A stretch of DNA of 7,580 nucleotides, taken from assembly GCA_905233295.1 (NCBI GenBank), contig CAJODX010000047.1, positions 1-7,580 on the forward strand. Reading direction: 5' to 3'. Within the stretch, counting starts at the first letter, position 1, and every line of letters begins with the position of its first letter. The notes beneath the pieces were generated by a model, which saw only the letters and a program-made list of their open reading frames with translations, ran no database searches and was not told where the DNA came from. Position numbers and translations under genes: made by a program. Positions 1-6,297 of this stretch are shown piece by piece. The stretch comes from an uncultured Synergistales bacterium (lineage in GTDB: Bacteria; Synergistota; Synergistia; Synergistales; Aminobacteriaceae).

Positions 1-240
1 CTTCTGTTAAACTCTGATAAAGTTCAAGGATTCCTTGCAGGCATAGCTTTTTTGGATGCAAAAAGACCGTATACAAAGAAAGTGCTTGAACGAATTGATT
101 TCGAGAAAATCGTAGAATCCTTGACAATAAACGAATTAATTAAAACCGAACAAAAATTAAAATTATCCTGTTATATCACTATGCCTATGTATGACTCTTT
201 TAAGTCATTACTGCTCCGTCTCAAACATGTCAGGATATAA
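1..240 (+). CDS. C-terminal fragment of an unrecognised protein (5' end outside window)
   Basis: Frame 1 is open from the first base to the TAA at 238-240, giving 79 residues. A TTG at 52 could be read as a start, but the frame continues upstream of it without a stop and there is no ribosome site there, so this is more likely the tail of a longer gene cut by the window edge. The fragment is rich in Lys, Leu and Ile and looks helical (for example FLAGIAFLDAKRPYTKKVL), with no signal peptide, membrane segment or catalytic motif I recognise. By hand count about 79 of 240 bases are G or C (33%), clearly lower than the neighbouring genes, which may indicate acquired DNA. Its last 33 bp overlap the 3' end of the opposing gene. 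Function unknown. Confidence 0.55.
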   Translation, partial: LLLNSDKVQGFLAGIAFLDAKRPYTKKVLERIDFEKIVESLTINELIKTEQKLKLSCYITMPMYDSFKSLLLRLKHVRI

Positions 241-2139
241 CGGTATCCATGCGCGGGACTGGATTAATCCTGCGTCAAGATACATCGCCAGCATTGAACG
301 TCCCGGATAGCCCGATGAAGATAACTCTTCAGGTAATGGAATCTGAATCTGCATATGCGTCATCTTGACAGGAAGATTTATCGTGTTTGCCATTGAATAT
401 ACTGTACGACCTCCAGTGAATGAACTCGCGCGTTTTAATGCCAAGGAAGGAACATCGCGTGCGTAAATGTCGAGTTCAAGACCATTCAAAACGCAGAATT
501 TTAATAACATTAACAAATCTTCGGCGTTCATCGGCACTGCTGAGTCTATAATAACATTTGTGAGTGTGTCTTTATGAAGAAGCCAGAATGATGCCAGTAC
601 CGTGTGAATATCGACACCAGAATTTATCTGCGCAGGTCTGACATTCAAAGGGAAAGCCTGATTTCTCGGCATAGGTGCGTGAATTAAAAGAGCGTCAAAA
701 TTTTTCGGTCTCAGCCACGCAACATTACAGCGCATATTACGTTCATTCCATATTGACTGAGCTATTACGCGCGTATTGTGCGAATAATTTGTGAACGGCG
801 TTATCAATGTTGCATCGAGTACAAAACTTTCGTTGTTTTCAGCATTCGTTGCAATAACAGGATTATAAATGCTGAGAAATCCCGGCACATCTTCACGCGA
901 AGGTATCATCACAGCCTTGAAAATTTTTGACGCTCCTATGTCCATCCAGTTTATATCGCCGTATGGAGAATGAAAAAAAGACCAGATATTTTTTATCCCT
1001 GAATATAAAGCTCCGCCGTGCCTGTTCGCGTAAGTCCGAGTGCCGAAATCTATTGTGAAATCCAAAATATCACCGTCTTCTGTCAGGACGAATAAATCTC
1101 CGAAAGAACTCCATATTAAATCTCTCGGCTTCGATACTCCGCGTATGTCAAAATATTCACGGCTTATAACATTCAAAATATAAATTCTATCGTTAGCTCT
1201 GTCAGCAACGGCAAGCCAGTCCGCGTAACCTTCAATCGCGACAGGCTCAAACAATAAATCTCCTATGCCGAGCGGAGGAGTCCACGTTCTCATGCTTAGC
1301 CCCGAAGGCGTGAGATTATAAAAAGCTATATTCCTGTCGGCAGGGTCAGAGACAGCAAAAAAATTTTCCGAAATCATTTCCGCGTCCGTTACAACGAGTG
1401 AAGGCAAAGTCGCGATATATTCCGAGTAGTCCGAAGATGATAATTTTGCGCTGCTGTCAGTTTCAATGTTGCGGAGTGAATATAAATCCCCGTTGCTCGA
1501 AAAAACTCTGAATGTTCCGTCTCCCATCGGCAATGCAATGACAGGCGAGGGAATTTCAATCTCGCGTATCATTGAACCTATTGCGAAAGTTCCTGCAACG
1601 AGACTTCTTGAACCGTTATGAATATAAATTTTGTCCCCGAACGTGTCCGGAATGCCAATGATTTCGCCGAGAGAGCTGATTTTTCCAAGTCCTTTTATGC
1701 TGAACGGACGCGTGTAGCCTGTGTTCCATTCTGTCTGAACAGTCGTTTCGGCATAACGCCAGCTCACCGGAACAGGAACAGTGCCAAGAACGGTACGTAA
1801 AACTCTGTCCTGTTCATCAAAATAATCACGAATCCTCGGTGCAGAGTCATCCATCGGACGGACTTCGAGATAGCTTTTTATTGCGGACATCGCGCCTTCG
1901 GTATCTCCCATTCTGTTAAGATTCAACGCGCTCAACAAATAATAATCTACCATGTAAGTATTTTCGTTTATTGCCTGGTCAAGATATGTTTGAGCTTCTC
2001 TGTAATCGCGGCGCATAAAATAGACGTAAGCGTTATTAAAATGCCGTTCGGCTTCATCGAGGTCAGCACGGGGAATCTCAGCTGAGTTTGCTGTATTTAT
2101 AAATGAAAAAATTAAAATAATGAACAAAAATTTTCGCAT
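208..2139 (-). CDS. Secreted TPR / NHL-like beta-propeller protein with unassigned C-terminal domain
   Basis: A 643-residue protein with a typical Sec signal peptide (MRKFLFIILIFSF..., likely cleavage after ANSA, residue 20), so it is probably periplasmic or surface-exposed. Residues about 28-95 form two TPR-like helix pairs (AERHFNNAYVYFMRRDYREA; DYYLLSALNLNRMGDTEGA). Residues about 150-400 contain repeated short beta segments of NHL/propeller type, such as DWLAVADRANDRIYILN and GDLFVLTEDGDILDF. The last 200 residues match nothing I can name with confidence; about 515-580 resembles the second half of a von Willebrand A fold (strand, long helix, GLELDIYA, then ALKRASSFTGGRTVY) but lacks the metal-site DxSxS motif. 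The start is the first ATG after an in-frame stop; a TAAGGAG lies 14 nt upstream, a rather long spacing. TPR and propeller domains usually mediate protein contacts, so a scaffold or envelope-assembly role is inferred. It stands alone, divergent from the macA-like gene. Confidence 0.85.
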   Translation of the reverse strand: MRKFLFIILIFSFINTANSAEIPRADLDEAERHFNNAYVYFMRRDYREAQTYLDQAINENTYMVDYYLLSALNLNRMGDTEGAMSAIKSYLEVRPMDDSAPRIRDYFDEQDRVLRTVLGTVPVPVSWRYAETTVQTEWNTGYTRPFSIKGLGKISSLGEIIGIPDTFGDKIYIHNGSRSLVAGTFAIGSMIREIEIPSPVIALPMGDGTFRVFSSNGDLYSLRNIETDSSAKLSSSDYSEYIATLPSLVVTDAEMISENFFAVSDPADRNIAFYNLTPSGLSMRTWTPPLGIGDLLFEPVAIEGYADWLAVADRANDRIYILNVISREYFDIRGVSKPRDLIWSSFGDLFVLTEDGDILDFTIDFGTRTYANRHGGALYSGIKNIWSFFHSPYGDINWMDIGASKIFKAVMIPSREDVPGFLSIYNPVIATNAENNESFVLDATLITPFTNYSHNTRVIAQSIWNERNMRCNVAWLRPKNFDALLIHAPMPRNQAFPLNVRPAQINSGVDIHTVLASFWLLHKDTLTNVIIDSAVPMNAEDLLMLLKFCVLNGLELDIYARDVPSLALKRASSFTGGRTVYSMANTINLPVKMTHMQIQIPLPEELSSSGYPGRSMLAMYLDAGLIQSRAWIPLYPDMFETEQ

Positions 2140-2153
2140 TGAAATGAAATTTT

Positions 2154-2160
2154 CTCCTTA
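2154..2160 (-). promoter_or_regulatory. Shine-Dalgarno for the TPR/propeller gene, long spacing
   Basis: On the minus strand this reads TAAGGAG, a strong ribosome site, but it ends 14 nt before the ATG at 2139. An in-frame stop (TAA at 2160-2158) overlaps it, so no ATG, GTG or TTG start lies further upstream; only a rare ATT codon sits closer to the usual distance. The ATG remains the most likely start. Confidence 0.5.
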
Positions 2161-2262
2161 TAATCTTCTAAATTAAAAAATATTATAAAACGAGTCAGTG
2201 AAAAATTATAAAAATTTTCAAATATTAAGGCTTTACGCGAAACAGAAAAAGGAGATTATAAT

Positions 2263-2284
2263 TTTAGCTTAGATTTAGCTTAGA
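2263..2284. repeat. Perfect tandem 11-bp direct repeat, candidate response-regulator box
   Basis: The unit TTTAGCTTAGA occurs twice back to back (2263-2273 and 2274-2284). A degenerate third copy follows at 2285-2295 (6 of 11 matches, ending AAGA). An 11-bp tandem spacing is the usual geometry of sites for OmpR/PhoB-family winged-helix response regulators, which bind head to tail on one face of DNA. The site lies 99 bp upstream of the macA-like start and about 124 bp upstream of the divergent gene's start, so it could serve either. I could not find a convincing -35/-10 pair at the expected distance on either strand; no regulator gene is in the window. Confidence 0.5.
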
Positions 2285-2383
2285 ATCGGTTAAGAATATC
2301 GGAAATTTATTTACAGAGAAAGGGGAAAGCTGACGTTCTAATCTGAACAAACAGAAATTGAACGCAGTAGCTGAAATTAAAAA

Positions 2384-3646
2384 ATGATAGCAGGAATTAA
2401 AAAATTATTGTTACTCGCTGTAATCGCAGGAGCAGGCTGGTGGATTTATTTTCAGTTCATGCATGAGAAGCCGACCGTTTACGGCTTGACAACATCGGCG
2501 ATAACACGCGGCGAAATTGTTTCAACAGTAACGGCAACAGGAGAGTTAAACGCAATCAGCGTTGTTGAAGTCGGAACACAGGTATCCGGAACAGTGCAGG
2601 AAATTTATGTTGACTTTAACTCGCAGGTCAAAGCCGGACAGATGATCGCGCTCATAGATCCGTCGGTTCTGCAGCTGACACTGAACGAATCCGAAGCAAG
2701 CCTCGCTGTGTATCAGGCTGGAGTTCGCAGCGCACAGGCATCATTGACGGACTCCGAGCGAAAATATTCACGGAATCAAGAATTATTTTCAAAAAAATTG
2801 ATTGCAAAGAGCGAAGTTGACACCAGTGAAGCCGATGTTTTGATGAAACGCGCAGCTCTTTCTGAAGCAAAATCGAGAGTTGTTCAGGCAAAGGCAGCTG
2901 TTGAACGCGCAAGAACAAATCTCAATTACACGAAAATCACTTCGCCTGTGAACGGTGTTGTCATTGACAGACAGGTTGACGAAGGACAGACTGTCGCGGC
3001 AAGCTATCAGACTCCGACACTGTTCAAAATTGCCGAAGATTTAACACGAATGCAGATTGAAACAAAAGTTGACGAGGCTGACATCGGGACTGTCGCAGAA
3101 GGTCAGAACGTTACATTCAGAGTTGATGCATTTCCTGATGAAACTTTCAAAGGCAAAGTCGTTCAGGTTCGTATTGCGCCGACTACCAGCGACACTGTTG
3201 TTACATACACCGTCATAATTCACGTTGACAATCCCGATTTCAAACTCAAGCCCGGAATGACAGCGAATGTTTCAATCGAGACGGAGCGCGCTGAAAATGT
3301 TTTAAGAATCCCTGTTGCGTCATTGAGATTTACACCGCCCGAAGGTTTGTTGAATACGATTTCATTTGACCGCGAAATTTTAACTCAAAAGAAAACTCTT
3401 TCAACAGGAACGGTATGGCCGGAACGCGATGGCGTTATGATGATGCCCGTTCAGATTGAAATAGGCGTGTCGGACAATAAATGGGTTGAATTAAAATCTG
3501 AAAAATCCGGAAGAGCGCATCCCGTTCTGCGTGAAGGAACAGAACTTGTCATCAACGCTCAGGCAGGCGCAAAATCCGGCAAAACAACAACAGGCGGGCT
3601 CGGAGCACCGAGAGTTCCGGGTGCTGGCGGCGGACGTAGACCATAA
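2384..3646 (+). CDS. macA: MacA-like periplasmic adaptor (HlyD/RND membrane-fusion family)
   Basis: The 420-residue product fits MacA-type adaptors, which link an inner-membrane MacB ABC transporter to a TolC-like outer-membrane channel for efflux. Order of parts: inner-membrane anchor (6-25, KKLLLLAVIAGAGWWIYFQF), first lipoyl half (58-95, with VGTQVSGTVQEIYV and AGQMIALIDP), alpha-hairpin (about 96-180), second lipoyl half (182-217, YTKITSPVNGVVIDRQVDEG and QTVAASYQTPTLFKIAED), beta-barrel (about 220-300, METKV-like segment then LKPGMTANVSIET), and a membrane-proximal domain (to about 393). The tail (394-420) is Gly/Arg-rich and probably disordered. The ATG is the first start after an in-frame TAA at 2378, but no Shine-Dalgarno precedes it. 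TatD follows at 29 bp, so the two are likely co-transcribed. No macB or tolC is present, so substrate and partners are unknown; the symbol reflects family, not proven function. Confidence 0.88.
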   Translation: MIAGIKKLLLLAVIAGAGWWIYFQFMHEKPTVYGLTTSAITRGEIVSTVTATGELNAISVVEVGTQVSGTVQEIYVDFNSQVKAGQMIALIDPSVLQLTLNESEASLAVYQAGVRSAQASLTDSERKYSRNQELFSKKLIAKSEVDTSEADVLMKRAALSEAKSRVVQAKAAVERARTNLNYTKITSPVNGVVIDRQVDEGQTVAASYQTPTLFKIAEDLTRMQIETKVDEADIGTVAEGQNVTFRVDAFPDETFKGKVVQVRIAPTTSDTVVTYTVIIHVDNPDFKLKPGMTANVSIETERAENVLRIPVASLRFTPPEGLLNTISFDREILTQKKTLSTGTVWPERDGVMMMPVQIEIGVSDNKWVELKSEKSGRAHPVLREGTELVINAQAGAKSGKTTTGGLGAPRVPGAGGGRRP

Positions 3647-3675
3647 AAAATTATTTTCATTTCAGAAGATAGAAA

Positions 3676-4437
3676 ATGTTCATAGATTCACATTGCCATA
3701 TCAACTCTGAAGATTTACGGGGTCAGGCACACGAGGTTGTCAGACGCGCAAACGAAGCCGGCGTAAAAAAAATGATTATTGTCGGTTGCGATTTAAATGA
3801 CAGCCTCGAAGCTGCCGAACTTGCCCGTGAATTTGATTTATTCGCGTCAATCGGCATTCACCCTCACGAAGCAAAAAGATATTCAGATGTTCCCGAAGAA
3901 TTTCACAGATTGATTGAAGATGAAAAAGTCGTTGCTGTCGGCGAGATTGGACTTGATTATCATTACGATTTATCGCCGCGTGATGTTCAGATTGAAATGT
4001 TTGAACGCCAGCTGAAATTTGCTGAAGAAAAAAATATGCCGGTCATTCTGCATATCCGTGAAGCAATGGAAGACGCAATGAAAATTCTGCATAATCATAA
4101 AAATTTAAAATTGCTGTTTCACTGTTACGCAGGCGGTTTGAAATTTCTCGATGAAGTTTTGGAGATGGGCGGCTTGTGTGCGTTCGGAGGTGCGCTGACG
4201 TGGAAAGGCAAAGCCTCTGATGAACTCCGCGAGGTTTTCAGAAAAATTCCCGATGAAAGAATTTTGCTTGAGACTGACTGCCCGTATATGGCTCCGGCAC
4301 CGTTGAGAGGAAAAACAAACGAACCTGCGTTTATAAAATTTGTTTACGAACGCGGCGCACTCGAAAAAAATATCAGCGTTGAAGAACTCGAAAAGATTAT
4401 CGAGAAAAATTTTGAAGGATTTTTTATAAAGCGGTAA
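3676..4437 (+). CDS. tatD: TatD-family metal-dependent hydrolase (DNase-like)
   Basis: A 253-residue cytoplasmic TIM-barrel hydrolase of the TatD/YcfH family, the usual length. All metal-site residues expected for the family are visible: the HxH pair at H6 and H8 (DSHCHI), E90 (VGEIGLDYHYD), H126 (VILHIREA), H149 (LLFHCYAGG) and D201 (LLETDCPYMAP), together with the conserved IGIHPHEA (60-66) and the APxPLRGKxNEP segment (207-217). Characterised members are Mg-dependent nucleases acting 3'-5' on DNA or RNA; the physiological substrate of this copy is not evident. The weak ribosome site AGAAG lies just upstream of the ATG. It sits 29 bp after the macA-like gene on the same strand and has no promoter of its own that I can see. 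That pairing has no obvious functional logic and may be only positional. Confidence 0.93.
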   Translation: MFIDSHCHINSEDLRGQAHEVVRRANEAGVKKMIIVGCDLNDSLEAAELAREFDLFASIGIHPHEAKRYSDVPEEFHRLIEDEKVVAVGEIGLDYHYDLSPRDVQIEMFERQLKFAEEKNMPVILHIREAMEDAMKILHNHKNLKLLFHCYAGGLKFLDEVLEMGGLCAFGGALTWKGKASDELREVFRKIPDERILLETDCPYMAPAPLRGKTNEPAFIKFVYERGALEKNISVEELEKIIEKNFEGFFIKR

Positions 4438-4469
4438 ACAAAATTCATTTTATGTCTCTGTTCTTAAAT

Positions 4470-4497
4470 TTGCATTGTAAAAAAATTCGTGTAAAAT
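4470..4497 (+). promoter_or_regulatory. Candidate promoter for metY-rrf2
   Basis: TTGCAT (4470-4475) and TAAAAT (4492-4497) are separated by 16 bp in the 123-bp gap between tatD and metY. The -10 element matches consensus in five of six bases; the -35 only in its TTG. Transcription would start near 4504, giving a leader of roughly 57 nt, too short for a SAM riboswitch. No strong terminator separates it from tatD, so some read-through is possible. Confidence 0.45.
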
Positions 4498-4512
4498 TTC
4501 CAAAATAAATTT

Positions 4513-4529
4513 CATACTTTGCAGGTATG
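4513..4529. promoter_or_regulatory. Near-palindromic candidate operator in metY leader
   Basis: CATAC and GTATG arms flank a 7-base centre (CATACTTTGCAGGTATG), giving a 17-bp imperfect inverted repeat with half-sites CATACTT and CATACCT. It lies about 9-25 bp downstream of the inferred transcription start, where a bound dimer would block RNA polymerase. The size and two-fold symmetry suit an Rrf2-family dimer, and an Rrf2 gene is the second gene of this operon. Binding is inferred, not shown. Confidence 0.4.
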
Positions 4530-4543
4530 TTTTGAATTTTTTC

Positions 4544-4551
4544 AGAAAGGA
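4544..4551 (+). promoter_or_regulatory. Shine-Dalgarno fixing the metY start
   Basis: AGAAAGGA ends 9 nt before the ATG at 4561. This good site selects that ATG over an in-frame TTG at 4519, which lies inside the candidate operator and has no ribosome site. Confidence 0.75.
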
Positions 4552-4560
4552 TTTTTTTCA

Positions 4561-5841
4561 ATGAGCAAATATAAATTTGAAACTTTACAGCTTCATGTCG
4601 GACAGGAAACGGCAGACCCGGTTACAGACTCGCGTGCCGTTCCGATTTATGCGACAACATCTTACGTGTTTAAAGATTCTGCAACAGCCTCAGGACGTTT
4701 CGCACTGACTGAACCCGGAAATATTTACACCCGTCTTATGAATCCTACGAATGACGTTTTTGAAAAAAGAATCGCAGCACTTGAAAGCGGCGCGGCGGCA
4801 CTTGCCTTTGCATCAGGGTCGGCGGCTATCGACTGCGCAGTCAGAAACATCGCTAAAGCCGGAGATCATGTTGTCTCATCTGTGAATCTTTACGGCGGAA
4901 CGTTCAACCTTTTCGCCAACACTCTTACGGAAGCCGGAATCTCAACGGACTTTGTTGATCCTTCAGAGCCGGAAAATTTTGAAAAAGCAATCAAACCCAA
5001 TACAAAATTACTTTACGCTGAAACTCTCGGCAATCCTAACTCAGACGTTATTGACATTGAAGCAATCGCAAAAATCGCACACAAACACGGTCTTCCGCTG
5101 ATAGTCGATAACACTTTCGCGACACCGTTCCTGTTACGTCCTATTGAATACGGCGCAGACATCGTTGTGCATTCTGCGACAAAATTCATCGGCGGACACG
5201 GAACTGTCATGGGCGGAGTTGTTGTTGACGGCGGAAATTTTGACTGGGCGGAGAATGAAAAATTTCCCGGACTTTCCAAACCCAATCCATCATATCACGG
5301 CATAGTCTTCACTCAGGCTGCCGGAAAACTCGCTTATATCATAAAACTCCGCACAACTTTAATGAGAGATCAGGGCGCGTGCCTTTCCCCGTTCAATTCA
5401 TTTTTGCTTCTGCAAGGACTTGAAACGCTTTCGCTGAGAGTTGAAAGACATGTCGAGAACGCTCTGAAAGTCGTTGAATTTTTGAAAAATCATCCAAAAG
5501 TCGCAAAGGTCAATCACCCTTCACTCGAAACAGGAAAAGCAAAAGAGCTTTACGATAAATATTTTCCGAACGGTGCGGCTTCAATCTTCACGTTTGACAT
5601 CAAAGGCGATTCAAACACGGCGAAAAAATTCACGGAAAGTCTTGAACTTTTCTCGCTGCTTGCAAACGTTGCAGATGTAAAATCACTCGTGAATCATCCT
5701 GCCTCAACAACTCACTCGCAACTTTCAGAGCAGGAGCTTTTGTCCTGCGGTATCCGTCCGACAACGATAAGACTTTCGATCGGCACTGAACATATTGATG
5801 ACATTATCGCGGATTTAAAACACGGCTTTGAGGCATGTTAA
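4561..5841 (+). CDS. metY: O-acetylhomoserine sulfhydrylase (PLP-dependent, Cys/Met metabolism family)
   Basis: The 426-residue enzyme is expected to join O-acetyl-L-homoserine with sulfide to give homocysteine and acetate, the direct-sulfhydrylation route to methionine, in the cytoplasm. The family signature is clear: N-terminal FETLQLHVGQE, Y56 and R58 (IYTRLMNPT) that contact the cofactor phosphate of the neighbouring subunit, ASGSAA (84-89), Y111-G112 for ring stacking, D183 in VDNTFATPF, the Schiff-base lysine K208 in VVHSATKFIGGHGT, and the carboxylate-binding R404 in TTIRLSIGTEH. The long stretch after the lysine (FDWAENEKFPGLSKPNPSYHG) is typical of MetY rather than the shorter cystathionine synthases and lyases. 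The start is set by the ribosome site at 4544-4551. It is the first gene of a two-gene operon whose second gene encodes an Rrf2 regulator, overlapping by 7 nt. A homocysteine-forming sulfhydrylase using another acyl-homoserine is the main alternative. Confidence 0.94.
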   Translation: MSKYKFETLQLHVGQETADPVTDSRAVPIYATTSYVFKDSATASGRFALTEPGNIYTRLMNPTNDVFEKRIAALESGAAALAFASGSAAIDCAVRNIAKAGDHVVSSVNLYGGTFNLFANTLTEAGISTDFVDPSEPENFEKAIKPNTKLLYAETLGNPNSDVIDIEAIAKIAHKHGLPLIVDNTFATPFLLRPIEYGADIVVHSATKFIGGHGTVMGGVVVDGGNFDWAENEKFPGLSKPNPSYHGIVFTQAAGKLAYIIKLRTTLMRDQGACLSPFNSFLLLQGLETLSLRVERHVENALKVVEFLKNHPKVAKVNHPSLETGKAKELYDKYFPNGAASIFTFDIKGDSNTAKKFTESLELFSLLANVADVKSLVNHPASTTHSQLSEQELLSCGIRPTTIRLSIGTEHIDDIIADLKHGFEAC

Positions 5842-6248
5842 TATCTACCCGCGGAAGGTACGCCCTGAGATTTTTGGTTGATTTGGCTGAAAATCAGGGA
5901 AACGGCTACATAACGACACGTGAGCTTGCACAGCGTCAGGAAGTCTCGCAAAAATACGCTGAAAGATTAATGGCGCAGCTTTCAAAAAGCAATTTTGTCA
6001 GGACTCAGCATGGTAAAGGCGGAGGTTACAGGCTTGCCCGTGAGCCTGACGAATATAAAATCAGTGAAATTTTGCTGGCTATGGACGAAGATCTTGCGCC
6101 TGTTGAGTGTCTGACGTGCAAACCGAACGAATGTTCACGGGCAAAAGACTGCCGTACTCTTCCGATGTGGGAGAAACTTGATGTTTTAATCAAAGTTTTT
6201 TTTGGCGGAATTTCCATTAAAGACTTAATGAAACAAAATCAGGAATGA
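5835..6248 (+). CDS. Rrf2-family transcriptional regulator with four-cysteine cluster
   Basis: A 137-residue winged-helix regulator of the Rrf2 family (IscR, NsrR, CymR). It has the classic start MLISTRGRYALRFLVDLAEN, the DNA-reading region VSQKYAERLMAQLSKSNFVR (38-56), and the wing GKGGGYRLAR (60-69). After the dimerisation helix come C92, C95, C100 and C106, followed by MWEKLDVL. Three spaced cysteines at this location hold a [2Fe-2S] cluster in IscR-like members, so cluster binding is plausible, whereas CymR, the cysteine regulator of Bacillus, lacks them. The ATG lies inside the end of metY (ATG 5835-5837, metY stop 5839-5841) with only a GAGG immediately before it, so translation probably depends on coupling to metY. 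Being co-expressed with metY, it likely senses sulfur, cysteine or iron-sulfur status and controls this operon, perhaps through the palindrome at 4513-4529. Confidence 0.92.
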   Translation: MLISTRGRYALRFLVDLAENQGNGYITTRELAQRQEVSQKYAERLMAQLSKSNFVRTQHGKGGGYRLAREPDEYKISEILLAMDEDLAPVECLTCKPNECSRAKDCRTLPMWEKLDVLIKVFFGGISIKDLMKQNQE

Positions 6249-6288
6249 AGCTTCATATCTTGAAACCTCATTCCTGCTCGAATTTTTT
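6240..6288. terminator. Probable bidirectional terminator between rrf2 and the prepilin gene
   Basis: CAGGAATGA (6240-6248) pairs perfectly with TCATTCCTG (6268-6276), a 9-bp stem with a 19-nt loop that contains its own small palindrome, ATGAAGCTTCAT, overlapping the left arm. A run of six T follows at 6283-6288 for rightward transcripts. An A-rich stretch at 6231-6239 would give U-rich RNA for leftward ones. The left arm includes the last codons and stop of the rrf2 gene. The 6-nt gap before the T run and the wide loop make it less than ideal. Confidence 0.55.
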
Positions 6289-6297
6289 CGGTGATAT

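Noticed and set aside
191..208. Hairpin ATGACT/AGTCAT just after the minus-strand gene's stop, as a terminator
   Set aside because: Only 6 bp of stem and no T-run follows on either strand; it also lies inside coding sequence of the opposing gene.
52..240. TTG at 52 as the start of a complete 62-residue gene
   Set aside because: The frame is open to the window edge and the TTG has no ribosome site, so this is better read as a gene tail.
2317..2325. GAAAGGGG-like ribosome site in the macA leader
   Set aside because: No ATG, GTG or TTG lies at a usable distance; it is too far (over 55 nt) from the macA start.
4519..4560. A 14-residue N-terminal extension of MetY from TTG at 4519
   Set aside because: A strong ribosome site precedes the ATG at 4561, and MetY proteins start close to the FETLQLHVGQ segment.
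4498..4560. SAM riboswitch or T-box in the metY leader
   Set aside because: The leader is only about 57 nt from the inferred start and shows no multi-helix fold or terminator.
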